From Micromonospora peucetia (GTDB lineage: Bacteria > Actinomycetota > Actinomycetes > Mycobacteriales > Micromonosporaceae), in the NCBI RefSeq assembly GCF_900091625.1, contig NZ_FMIC01000002.1:4340001-4404000 (forward strand): a stretch of 64,000 nt of DNA, read 5' to 3'. A program made the translations under genes and the position numbers. A model generated the notes under the pieces. That model saw only the letters and a program-made list of their open reading frames with translations, was not told the origin of the DNA and searched no databases. This document shows positions 15,018-23,218 of this stretch, one piece after another. The stretch's first letter is position 1, and each line of letters starts with the position of its first letter.

Positions 15018-17825
15018 TCAACTCGACGGCGTGTCGCCCTCCCGCTCCGTGCAGACCTGCCCGGACGTGGCGAACGAGTCCGTCGAGTAGACCGCGAGCA
15101 CGGTGAAGCAGTAGTCCACCCGCGAGTTCAGCCCGTTGACCGTGTAGCTGGTCCGGCCCGGGTCCACCGTGGCCATCACACCCAGCGCCTGCCCGACCCG
15201 GCCGCCGGCCACCATGAACGGCACCCCGCCACCCGCCGGGTCCGTCCACTTGAGCGTGATCGTCGCCGAGTCGTCCTTCAGCGTCAGCCCGCCCGGCGGT
15301 GGGCCGGCGGCGGTGGTCGCCGACGGCGTGGCGGACGCAGGCGAGGCAGGTCCCGCCGCATCCCGGTTGAGCACCAACGCGCCCACGCCGACCAGCGCCG
15401 CGACGGCCAGGACAGCGACGGCCACCGCGACGATGACCACCGTCCGGTTCCGGCCGCCCTCCTCGGGCTCCGCCATCATCGGGTACGCCAGCGGTGGCGG
15501 GACCGGCGGCGCCTGCTGCTGGGCAGGGCGGCCGGCCGCTGTCCCGGCCCGGTAGGGCTGCGCCTTCATCGGGAACGTCTCGTCGATGTCGAGGTACGCC
15601 GGCGGCAGGTCGTCCGCCTGCTCCCGTTCCGGGTCTGCCGGCTGCGGCCTGGACTCCTCCAGTTCCGCCCGTTCCCGCTCCGCCCGCTCCAGTTCGTCCT
15701 CGACGTCAGCCGCGGCGTCGTCGGCAGCTGGGCCCGTCAACGCCTGCGGGGGCGCCGTGCTGCTCCACGGTGGCGCGGACATGCTCCACGGCGGTGCGCT
15801 GACCGGCGGGACCACGGGTGGCGCGCTGAACTGCTGCGGATGGCCGGGCGGTGCGCTGACCGGCGGCGGCATCACCGACGGAGCGGGCGGGACCGACGGC
15901 AGCGGAGGTGCCGGCGGCGAACTGACGCCCCGCGGGGGTGCGCTGACGGGCGGGCTGCTCGTCCAGTGCGCAGGTGGTGCGCTGACGGGCGTTGCCGGGT
16001 GAGGGCTCACCGGGTGTGGTGACGCGCTGAACGGCGGTGCGCTGACAGGCGGTGCCGGGGGCGCGCTGATCGGCGGGGTGGCGTGAGCCGGTGCCGGGTC
16101 CGTTGACGGGGCCTCGGGCGACCGCGCGGCACCGACTGGAGCGTCCGGTCCGGCAGGTGTGCCGGCGGCGCGGGCAATTTCCTCGGCGAGCAGCGGCTCG
16201 ATCTGCTTGACCTGGATGGTCGGCTTGGCCCATCCGGGTGCCGGCCCCGCCGGGCGTTCCGGTGCCTCCGACCGTGGCGGCGCCGCCGCATCCGGTGAGG
16301 AAGAGTGCGGTGCCTCGGCTGCGGGCGACACCGCCCCCGCCGCTGCGGCGGGCGAGGGTACCTCGACGGCGGGCATCGGCGCGGCAGGCGTGCCAGTGGT
16401 CCGCGGCTCGGGCATGGCGGCGGGTGCGGCCGTATGCCGCCCGATCGGCGGGGCGGACGGTGCCGCACTCGCCGTCACGGCGGGCGGAGACGACACCGGG
16501 GCCTCCGAGGCCAGCGGGGCCCGCGATGGCGGGACCGTCCTCGGGTTCGGGACGACCGAAGCCACCCCCGCCGCCGGGGCGGGGCGCGGCGGGCTCTGCG
16601 GCGTCGGCGCGGACGGGCCCCGTGTCGCGGGCGGTTGGGTCGGCCCGGGTGGAGGCGCCCAGGGGGACTGCGGCGGCGTGGGCCCGGGTCGTTGCGACGG
16701 GACGACCGGTGGCGGCGGTATGGGCACCGCCGGGGTGTGTGGCGGCTGCGTCGGGGAAGCGGTCGAGGGCGGCACCACCGGAGGCAGGGGTACGGCGGCA
16801 CGGGCCGGTCCCGGTGGCGTGGGCACGATCGGCGGTGGCGGAATCGTCGGCGGTGGCGGAATCCGCTGCGGCGGAGCGGTGTACGGAGTGGCCTGCCCCC
16901 GCCCGGGGGGATGTGGTGCTGGCGCCTGGGCGGCCTGCGGCGGGGCCGGCACGTGGGGCGGCACCGTCGGGGCCCACGTCTGGTGTGGCGGAACGGGCAC
17001 CGCCGGCGGGGGCGGAATCTGGGCGGCCTGCTGCGGAGCCGGGTAGGGCTGCGGCGGTGCGGGCGGCACCTGCGGCGCGTGGCCGACCGGACGGGGCTGA
17101 TACGGGGACGCCGCAACGGGCGGCGCCGGGGGAACGGGGGCGGCCCGCCCCACGCCGCGCACACCCGGGACGGGCGGAGGCGGCGGGATCGGCGGGATGC
17201 GTGGAGGCGCCGGTACGGCCGCCGGGCCACCGGCGACGTGCGGCGGCGTCGGCTGCGCGGCCGGTGGCTGCGGTGGGCCGACCGCGGCCGGCTCGTGTGG
17301 CCGCCAGGCGGTGGAGAGCACCGCCAGCGACATCGTCGGCTCGGAGAGTGCCGACATGTCGGGGCGCGCGACGGGCGGGACGGGCTGAGGGGCGGGAGCG
17401 GCGGCGCCGAGATACTGCCGGGCCGTGCGTACCGCCGGATGGTCGACACCGAGCACGGCGGGCCCGAGAGCGGCGACGCGGGTGTAGTTGCGGCGGGCCT
17501 CGTGCCGGTTGCCCAACTCGTCCGCCACCGCGGCCAACTCGAAGGAGAGCGCCAGCATCAGCGGATCGGAGGGTGGCCAGAGGCGTTCACCGGCGGCGAA
17601 CGCCTCCTCCAGCACCCGGCGGGCGGCACCCGGGTCGTTCGCCTCCCTGTGCAGGCGGGCCAGCAGGTGCGCGCTGCTCAGCACATCCGGGTGGTCCTTG
17701 CCGTACGGAGGCCGGGCGGAGCCGACGGCGTCGGTGAGCAGTCGACGGGCGGAGGTGAGATCGCCCGCGGCGCGCAGGGCGAGGGCCCGGTGCTGCACGG
17801 CGGCCAGGGGAGAGGGATGGGACAC
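15018..17825 (-). CDS. TPR, proline-rich disordered, single-pass membrane protein with FN3-like tail
   Basis: This 935-residue protein begins with about 140 residues of TPR-like helices (HRALALRAAGDLTSARRLL, HLLARLHREANDPGAARRVL, RNYTRVAALGPAVLGVDHP). A very long low-complexity Pro/Ala/Ser region spans about residues 150-720 with repeated SAPP units. One membrane helix follows near residue 810 (VVIVAVAVAVLAVAALVGVGALV), then an exported FN3-like domain with two cysteines. It sits 156 bp upstream of the propeller/FN3 gene on the same strand and shares its FN3-type exported end, so the two may act together. The cytoplasmic TPR could recruit partners. No enzyme domain is seen. Confidence 0.82.
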   Translation of the reverse strand: MSHPSPLAAVQHRALALRAAGDLTSARRLLTDAVGSARPPYGKDHPDVLSSAHLLARLHREANDPGAARRVLEEAFAAGERLWPPSDPLMLALSFELAAVADELGNRHEARRNYTRVAALGPAVLGVDHPAVRTARQYLGAAAPAPQPVPPVARPDMSALSEPTMSLAVLSTAWRPHEPAAVGPPQPPAAQPTPPHVAGGPAAVPAPPRIPPIPPPPPVPGVRGVGRAAPVPPAPPVAASPYQPRPVGHAPQVPPAPPQPYPAPQQAAQIPPPPAVPVPPHQTWAPTVPPHVPAPPQAAQAPAPHPPGRGQATPYTAPPQRIPPPPTIPPPPIVPTPPGPARAAVPLPPVVPPSTASPTQPPHTPAVPIPPPPVVPSQRPGPTPPQSPWAPPPGPTQPPATRGPSAPTPQSPPRPAPAAGVASVVPNPRTVPPSRAPLASEAPVSSPPAVTASAAPSAPPIGRHTAAPAAMPEPRTTGTPAAPMPAVEVPSPAAAAGAVSPAAEAPHSSSPDAAAPPRSEAPERPAGPAPGWAKPTIQVKQIEPLLAEEIARAAGTPAGPDAPVGAARSPEAPSTDPAPAHATPPISAPPAPPVSAPPFSASPHPVSPHPATPVSAPPAHWTSSPPVSAPPRGVSSPPAPPLPSVPPAPSVMPPPVSAPPGHPQQFSAPPVVPPVSAPPWSMSAPPWSSTAPPQALTGPAADDAAADVEDELERAERERAELEESRPQPADPEREQADDLPPAYLDIDETFPMKAQPYRAGTAAGRPAQQQAPPVPPPLAYPMMAEPEEGGRNRTVVIVAVAVAVLAVAALVGVGALVLNRDAAGPASPASATPSATTAAGPPPGGLTLKDDSATITLKWTDPAGGGVPFMVAGGRVGQALGVMATVDPGRTSYTVNGLNSRVDYCFTVLAVYSTDSFATSGQVCTEREGDTPSS

Positions 17826-18047
17826 GTGGCCATGCTGCCGCGTGAGGCCCGTCGAACGCTACCCAGGCTCACCGGTTGAGTGTGGCTCACACGGGTCTGG
17901 ACACCCCTGCGACCTGCGTCGACCTACTGGCCGGAAGCTGATGTGCATGATCCACCCGGGGCGTGTACAGTAACTCCCCGTGCGGCCCACCGGGGCGGCC
18001 GACGGGTGGAAGGTCACCTCGGTCGACACGGTAGGCTGAACGAGTAG

Positions 18048-18131
18048 GTCCGGGTGGCGGAATGGCAGACGCGCTAGCTTGAGGTGCTAGTGCCCGTATA
18101 GGGCGTGGGGGTTCAAGTCCCCCCTCGGACA
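18048..18131 (+). tRNA. tRNA-Leu (anticodon GAG)
   Basis: Cloverleaf parts are clear. Acceptor GTCCGGG pairs with CTCGGAC at 18,124-18,130 (one G-T wobble), and the discriminator is A. The anticodon stem CTAGC/GCTAG encloses loop TTGAGGT, giving GAG. A long variable arm (tgcccgtatagggc) is typical of class II tRNA-Leu. The T-arm is GGGGGTTCAAGTCCCCC. CCA is not encoded. Its 3' end is the left boundary of the proposed island. Confidence 0.96.
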
Positions 18132-18132
18132 C
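18118..18132 (+). repeat. Left direct repeat (attL-like), 3' end of tRNA-Leu
   Basis: The 15 bases tcccccctcggacac at the end of the tRNA recur exactly and in the same orientation at 44,260-44,274. Identity at a tRNA 3' end with an integrase gene 590 bp inside is the classic sign of site-specific integration. Excision has not been shown. Confidence 0.7.
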
Positions 18133-18232
18133 AATTTTGCAGCATCCCTGCTGTGTTTCACGTACTGGTGGTCGAGCGCGCTTGACCACGCCGATCTGAT
18201 CTCAGTGACGCCTTCGGTGGCTCCCGCTTCGG

Positions 18233-18724
18233 GTGGGGGTTGTCGTCGTGGCTGATGCCGCTGTGGCTCCCGTGATCCCCCCGGTCATGCTGTCGAACCG
18301 GGGTCCGGAGGGCCGTCGACCTGACGAGCGACTTCGTCGACCCCCTCTCCCGTTGCCGGTGCTTCCGACGCCGCGGGTGGGCGCGATGGTCTACGGGCTG
18401 GCGGCCCTCGATGCCAGCGGTCGGATCGCCGACCGCGCGATCGTCCGCGCTCTCGGCTGGAGATCTGGCACTCGGCTGCACATCTACGAGGGCGCAGGTC
18501 TGATCGTCGTCCACGAGGACAGGCAGGGTGTCTTCACCGTTACGGGCCAAGGCCATCTCCTTCTGCCGGCGACGGTGCGGCACTGGTGTGGGCTGACGGC
18601 CGGTGATCGGGTGCTGCTGGCGGCCAACCCTGCTGACCGGCTGCTCGTGGTGCATCCTCCCGCTGCTTTGGACGCGGTGGTCGTTCAGCTTCACACTGCT
18701 GTTCTCGGCGGTGATCTGCCATGA
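18233..18724 (+). CDS. AbrB/SpoVT-like DNA-binding protein paired with integrase
   Basis: The frame encodes up to 163 residues. The C-terminal part carries a SpoVT/AbrB swapped-hairpin pattern: VTGQGHLLLPATVRHWCGLTAGDRVLLAANPADR. A weaker related segment lies before it (LDASGRIADRAIVRALGWRSGTRL), suggesting two copies of the half-fold. The true start may be the later ATG giving MLSNRGPEG. Its stop overlaps the integrase start as ATGA, so the two are translated together. The protein may regulate the integrase or act as a directionality factor. That role is inference. Confidence 0.75.
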   Translation: MGVVVVADAAVAPVIPPVMLSNRGPEGRRPDERLRRPPLPLPVLPTPRVGAMVYGLAALDASGRIADRAIVRALGWRSGTRLHIYEGAGLIVVHEDRQGVFTVTGQGHLLLPATVRHWCGLTAGDRVLLAANPADRLLVVHPPAALDAVVVQLHTAVLGGDLP

Positions 18725-19740
18725 GCGGGACTACGGCGGGTCGAGCCGAGTTGGATGCTGCCCGGTTGTTGCTGGCGCGGATGGGGATCTCACCGGCTGA
18801 TCTTGTTGAGGCGGCGTTGGCGCGTCCGCCGGCGCCGACGTTCGCCGAGTACGTGCCGGTCGTGTCGGCGGCGGTGAGCGAAGGTACGCGTCGGGCGTAT
18901 GGCTCGTACTGGAAGCGGGTGTTGGAGCACTGGGGGCAGCGGCGTCTTGACGAGCCGACGCCGTCGGAGATCGAGCAGTTGGCGGAGTACGTCAAGACGC
19001 ATGTGGTGGCCCGGCGGAACGCCCGCGGCGGGCGTAGTGCGGCGGAGCATCTGATTGCGGCGTTGCGGTGTCTGTACAAGCGGGCGGTCGCTGATGGGTT
19101 CATCGCGGCGGCGGACAATCCTGCTTTGAAGGTGGCCAAGCTGCGGCGGTTGCCGAGTACCAGGCGGGCGGTGGCCGACACGAGGCTGGCGGAGATCAAC
19201 GCCGTCGCGGCCAGCACGGGTGACGATCCGGCGTTGGACAGTTTGTTGTTGCGGCTGCACACGGAGACGGCGTGCCGCCGGGGTGGTGCGTTGGCGCTGC
19301 GCCCGGTGGATCTGGATTCGGATCAGTGCCTGATTCTGTTGCGGGAGAAGGGTGACACGGTGCGGTGGCAGCCGGTGTCACCGACGCTCATGATGCATCT
19401 GCAGCGGCATGCCGAGGAGCGCCATGCCACTGCCACGGGTCAGTTGTTGAGGTACCGCAGCGGGCTGCCGATCAGGTATCGGCGGTATGACCATCTGTGG
19501 GTTCGTATCGGCGAGCATCTGCCGTGGGTGTATGTGCAGCAGATCAGCACTCACTGGCTGCGGCATACGACGCTGACGTGGGTCGAGCGGAACTTCGGTT
19601 ACGCCGTCGCCCGCGCCTACGCCGGACACTCCGAGGGCGGCGGCGACGCCGGCACCACCGCGACGTATGTCCGGGCGAGTCTTCAGGAGGTCGCCGCCGC
19701 GCTGGCCGCTCTCACCAACGAACCCCATCCCCTGGCGTGA
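18721..19740 (+). CDS. Tyrosine site-specific recombinase (integrase)
   Basis: This 339-residue protein has a SAM-like core-binding domain (about residues 40-140) and a catalytic domain. All catalytic residues are present: Arg186/187 in TACRRGGALAL, Lys210 in LLREKGDT, His278-x-x-Arg281 in HWLRHTT, His303 in YAGHS, and the nucleophile Tyr316 in TTATYVRAS. It is therefore probably active. It lies 590 bp inside the tRNA-Leu gene, is coupled by ATGA to the AbrB-like gene, and reads toward the island interior. Confidence 0.93.
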   Translation: MSGTTAGRAELDAARLLLARMGISPADLVEAALARPPAPTFAEYVPVVSAAVSEGTRRAYGSYWKRVLEHWGQRRLDEPTPSEIEQLAEYVKTHVVARRNARGGRSAAEHLIAALRCLYKRAVADGFIAAADNPALKVAKLRRLPSTRRAVADTRLAEINAVAASTGDDPALDSLLLRLHTETACRRGGALALRPVDLDSDQCLILLREKGDTVRWQPVSPTLMMHLQRHAEERHATATGQLLRYRSGLPIRYRRYDHLWVRIGEHLPWVYVQQISTHWLRHTTLTWVERNFGYAVARAYAGHSEGGGDAGTTATYVRASLQEVAAALAALTNEPHPLA

Positions 19741-20610
19741 GCTGACGCGACCGGCCAGGGTGGGCCCGGGCGACGCGTTCGGGCCCACCCTGGCCGGTTG
19801 CGTCGATCGGTGGGGCGGGGCTGCGTCATGCTTTTGAACAGCGGGTGCGGCGAGGTAGCCGGCCAGCGCGGCTGTGGACAGTCCGAGCACGTTCAGCCCT
19901 CCTCGGTGCCGTCGAGCAGCGCCCGCCGCAGGGCCAGACGGTGCACCCGGCGGATCTGCGCCTCGCGGTAGCGGTGCCGGTCCCCGTCGGTCTGGGGCAG
20001 CAGCGGTGGCACCGGACGCGGCTGGCCTTCGTCGTCGACGGCGAACCAGCGCGATGCCTGGGAGAAGACGGCGATTGTGTCGGGTGGATCTCCGGTGCCG
20101 CGCGCGGCCCGCTCCTCGCGGTCAAGGCCGCGTACCGGGTGGACGGCGATGCCTGCGAGTACGTCGAGGACCTAGTGCCGGATCATCTCGTGGTGGGCGC
20201 CGCGCTGGCCGAGCTCCCGGACGCGCAGCGCATCGCCAACCTATTCACCGGCGGTATGCGCTTTCCGGGTAGAGGAGGTCGCTGTGGTGCTCGGCTGTTC
20301 GCCGAAGAGGCCGACCTCGCGGAAGGTGGGCCAAGAGCACGGTTGCCAGGCGGCGTTGACCACCGCGAGACGGCCGAAGCTTCTCCTCCTGGCCTGCTAC
20401 ACGGTGTCAGGGCCGGTGTTCAAGTCGCAGCGGTGGACCAGAGAGTAGTGTCTAGATCACTTTCCCGGATTTCAGCGACACGCCGAGGTAGGCTGCACGA
20501 CCGGAGGTTCGCTGCAAAACTAAGCTTGAGCGGAGTCCGGCCAGCCTGCCTGACCTGCGACTTAAGCTTTGGTCCTCATCCGCCCTACGAGGGATCGCAA
20601 TGCGGCCTGG
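19741..20610 (+). other. Integrase-distal region with a possible decayed gene
   Basis: An imperfect inverted repeat around 19,755-19,802 (two copies of a gggcccaccctggcc-type arm) could terminate the integrase transcript. A stretch at about 20,050-20,275 on the plus strand has strong codon bias and reads as WISGAARGPLLAVKAAYRV and later ELPDAQRIANLFTGG, but I find no convincing start, RBS or family. It is probably a gene remnant. From about 20,440 the composition becomes less GC-rich. Confidence 0.35.
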
Positions 20611-20640
20611 GTCAGGGGTTCGAGTCCCCTCGGCTCCACC
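20611..20640 (+). other. 3'-end fragment of a tRNA or tmRNA
   Basis: The T-arm AGGGG-TTCGAGT-CCCCT (20,614-20,630) is perfect and is followed by an acceptor 3' strand CGGCTCC, A and CC. The G-rich 5' partner is absent, and no D- or anticodon arm lies upstream. The GCTCCACC ending with a predicted G3-U pair resembles actinobacterial tmRNA. This is the form left at an attachment site when an element has integrated into such a gene. Confidence 0.6.
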
Positions 20641-20653
20641 TTGAAATTGCAGA

Positions 20654-20693
20654 TCAAGGGCTTGCTCGTCGATCACCGCGAGCAAGCCCTTGA
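20654..20693 (+). terminator. Strong hairpin after the tRNA-like fragment
   Basis: A 15-bp perfect inverted repeat (TCAAGGGCTTGCTCG and its complement) surrounds a 10-nt loop. It lies 14 bp beyond the tRNA-like 3' end, where the native terminator of that RNA gene would be. No T-run follows. Confidence 0.75.
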
Positions 20694-20766
20694 GGTCCTT
20701 GTCGACGCCGTTGACGAGCGGGCACGCCCGGCGGCGCGGGCGCCGCCGGGCGGTGGCCGGGTGCGG

Positions 20767-21138
20767 TCAGACGCCCCGGTCGCAGAAGATGTTGTCGACG
20801 TATCGCAGGCCGGTGATGACGTTGATGACGGGTACCCACTCCTGGACCGGGGTGGAGCCGTTGTCAGTCCGCGGCTTCCAGTTCACGTTGTCCAGGGTGA
20901 TGCCGGTGCCCCAGAGCGAAAAGCTGTTCCCGGTGCTCATCGTGTAGAGCGGCGCGCCGGCGAACCCTGGCGCGCTGCGGACCGCCTGGCCGTCACCGGC
21001 CGCGACGACGACGACCTCGCAGATGCGCGGCGGCACCGCAGCCGACGCCGGGGCGGGGACCAGGGCGCTGGCCGCGACGGCCGCCGTCACGGCGGCAACA
21101 CCGAACGACCGGTGGAGAAATGATCGATAGCCATCCAT
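20767..21138 (-). CDS. Small secreted protein of unknown function
   Basis: This 123-residue protein has a signal peptide (basic start, hydrophobic core AAVTAAVAASALVPAP, cleavage likely after ASA-A). The mature part of about 90 residues has two cysteines (ICEVV and NIFCDRGV) that could form one disulphide, and a beta-rich pattern (APLYTMSTGNSFSLWGTGITL, NVNWKPR) resembling small SH3-like exported proteins. No enzyme motif is visible. It reads toward the hairpin at 20,654-20,693, which may serve as its terminator too. Confidence 0.7.
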   Translation of the reverse strand: MDGYRSFLHRSFGVAAVTAAVAASALVPAPASAAVPPRICEVVVVAAGDGQAVRSAPGFAGAPLYTMSTGNSFSLWGTGITLDNVNWKPRTDNGSTPVQEWVPVINVITGLRYVDNIFCDRGV

Positions 21139-21300
21139 GAATGGATGCTATCGCGGGTCTGCGCGCCCCCGCTTGACCGGTCGCGCGTCTGACAGTCGGA
21201 TAGCCAAGGCCAGCAGGCTCCAAGGTCAATTCCGCGACGACTGGGGCGGACTCTGTTGCGTTGTTGGATTGGTGGACATGGTGAGCTGCGGCAGGGGCGT

Positions 21301-21561
21301 TTAGTAGCGCAACGGCTCGCGGACGTAGCGCCAGCCGACGCCGATGCCGAAGCCGGGTCGCCGTTTACGCAGGTGGGCAGGGGCTGTCGGCAGGGATCGA
21401 GCCGACGCCAGTGAGGTCGCTGCTGCTTGCGGGTGGGTGCGAATCAGATCGACGAGGTGGTTCAGCGATCGCGGTACCAGTTGTCCAACCACCGGTGTTG
21501 CCCGCTCGCGGGACGGACGTCGACCCCAGGCCACGTTGTTACTGACCCATGCTCCTAGCAC
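21301..21561 (-). CDS. Hypothetical protein, possible partner of the upstream ORF
   Basis: An 86-residue reading frame with GTG start overlaps the end of the upstream ORF by 23 bp. It is basic and includes LNHLVDLIRTHPQAAATSLASARSL. No family is recognised. The overlap suggests translational coupling. It could equally be a fragment. Confidence 0.35.
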   Translation of the reverse strand: MLGAWVSNNVAWGRRPSRERATPVVGQLVPRSLNHLVDLIRTHPQAAATSLASARSLPTAPAHLRKRRPGFGIGVGWRYVREPLRY

Positions 21562-21931
21562 TAGCAGTCCCGCGCGCGAGCAGTCGATCCGTCAACTCAA
21601 TGGTGGCCAGATACCACCAAAAGATCCAGTCCAGGAACACCAGATCATAGTCGGACTTCTGCCGCTCGTTCTCATGGCGGATGGCGAACTCGTTGGCGAT
21701 GTGGAAGAGCGCGCCCTCGTCGCCGCGAAGCAACTCCGCCTTCAGTAACCTCCGGCGTCGTTCGAGAACGTGCGCGAGCGTGACGACCGCCGAGCGCTTG
21801 TCCTGGGTGGTGGCAGTACGGCCACGGAACAGCGCGATAGCGTGCTGGACCTGATCGCCTGCCTTGGGATCCGGAGAGCGAAGAGCGCGCTCGACCAAGA
21901 CCCGGCGGTCGTTGTCGACCAGTTGCACCAA
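21539..21931 (-). CDS. Hypothetical helical protein, possibly 5' truncated
   Basis: The 130-residue frame from a TTG start has convincing protein character: a charged helical N-terminal half (VTLAHVLERRRRLLKAEL) and FAIRHENERQKSDYDLVFLDWIFWWYLATIEL near the C-terminus. The frame stays open another ~115 bases upstream (reading LYRWRVNKILADANVALRLAEDGEDAG), but no good start codon is present there. The gene may therefore have lost its 5' end at a junction near 22,050. Function unknown. Confidence 0.5.
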   Translation of the reverse strand: MVQLVDNDRRVLVERALRSPDPKAGDQVQHAIALFRGRTATTQDKRSAVVTLAHVLERRRRLLKAELLRGDEGALFHIANEFAIRHENERQKSDYDLVFLDWIFWWYLATIELTDRLLARGTASARSMGQ

Positions 21932-22596
21932 GCGGCCGGCGTCCTCGCCGTCCTCAGCAAGCCGTAGCGCGACGTTCGCGTCGGCGAGGATCTTGTTAAC
22001 CCGCCACCGGTAGAGGTTCCTGGCCGGGGGCGACTGCGAAGACGCTGCAGTCCATCAGCCCGTCAAACAACGCGGCCCATCGCTGAACGTCTACTCTGTA
22101 GGCGGCAGCCACCGCTGCATCCTGTTTGGTCCACACAACCTCATGCTCGACGGTGGCTGCTCACTGTCGACGGACAAAACCACACCGTCACAGCAGGTCT
22201 GAACGGTTCGTTTGCTGACGTATTAGCACTATCCGGTTCCCAGGCCGAGCGGGTTTGCCATTTGTTGTAGCCGATCGTTGCTCGGCATCGACTCGCCAAC
22301 AGGTCAACAGCGGTCGAGCGTCAGCGCCAACCGCACTAATTAGTTGGCGGATTCGGCGTGACCAGAACTACTGGTGGAAAAGACGCGACGCTGATCGCGC
22401 TCGCTCTCGGCTCTGGCCAACCGGCACCGCCAGTCCTCGCCGCTCGGGAGAATCCCGGCATGGTGTTGCATTTCGGTATTGTCACATCCGTCCACCATCG
22501 TCGTTACGTTCGCCCTTCGCCAAACGCCATGGTTTATCTCTCCGTGACGATCCGACTATCGTGAGTGAGAATTCCCGAAGAAAGAGAGGACCTCTC
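21932..22596. other. Low-GC-for-context intergenic region
   Basis: Beyond the hypothetical ORF's possible extension there is no supported gene. Base composition drops (stretches such as gacgtattagcactatcc), unlike the core chromosome, consistent with acquired DNA. The last 40 bases hold the leader of the fascin-like gene with a purine-rich AAAGAGAGGA ribosome site 7 bases before its ATG. Confidence 0.5.
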
Positions 22597-23112
22597 ATGC
22601 CGTTGTCAGTGGCGGACCTCGCGGCGCCCGGAAACACACCGATCACGATCCTGTCGACGACCTTTCCGAACGTGTATCTGCGCATGGACGGCACCGGGGT
22701 GACGACCTGGAACGGGTCTGGCACTGGGATCGTCAACTGTCAATTTGGCGCGGGACCCTACGAGAAGTTCAAGGTTCTCCCGCAGGCCGACGGCTCGTTC
22801 GCCTTCGCGTCGGCGACCTTTTCGAACGTGTATCTGCGTATGGACGCCGCCGAGTTGCCGCAGATCCCCGGTGGGCCGGGCGGTGGGACCGTCAACTGCC
22901 AGGTCCACGTGGGTACCCACGAGACGTTCAAGCTTCTCCCGCAGGCAGGTGGCTCGTTCTCCTTCGAGTCGACGTTGTTTCCGAATTCGTTTCTGCGCCT
23001 GGTCGGCTTCGGGGTGACGGCCTCCACCAACGGTGGCGGTGGGGTAGTCAACTGCCAGTTTGGCGCCCCGGGTGGCGATCACGAAAAGTTCTTTCTCAAC
23101 ATGGCCGCCTAG
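22597..23112 (+). CDS. Three-repeat fascin-like beta-trefoil protein
   Basis: This 171-residue protein consists of three tandem repeats of about 53 residues: TFPNVYLRMDGTG...VNCQFGAGPYEKFKVLPQADGSFAF, then TFSNVYLRMDAAE...VNCQVHVGTHETFKLLPQAGGSFSF, then LFPNSFLRLVGFG...VNCQFGAPGGDHEKFFLN. The pattern (S/N)xYLRxDG, VNCQ and E(K/T)FKL matches fascin/FRG1-type beta-trefoils, where three units close one fold. There is no signal peptide. Each repeat keeps a VNCQ cysteine. A very strong RBS precedes it. The role is unknown; carbohydrate or lipid binding, or a toxin-like function, are possible for trefoils. Confidence 0.75.
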   Translation: MPLSVADLAAPGNTPITILSTTFPNVYLRMDGTGVTTWNGSGTGIVNCQFGAGPYEKFKVLPQADGSFAFASATFSNVYLRMDAAELPQIPGGPGGGTVNCQVHVGTHETFKLLPQAGGSFSFESTLFPNSFLRLVGFGVTASTNGGGGVVNCQFGAPGGDHEKFFLNMAA

Positions 23113-23218
23113 CCACGGCCCCGTCAAGTCCCTGGAATACCTTGACTAAACGGCCCTGACCGGGCATGCCTGGTGTGGTGATGAGCGGATAGGGCTAATC
23201 CTTCAGCAGGAGAACCGT

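Noticed and set aside
20260..20640. A full tmRNA gene ending at the 3' fragment
   Set aside because: No 5' tRNA-like half and no tag reading frame ending in an ALAA-type sequence within the expected ~380 bases.
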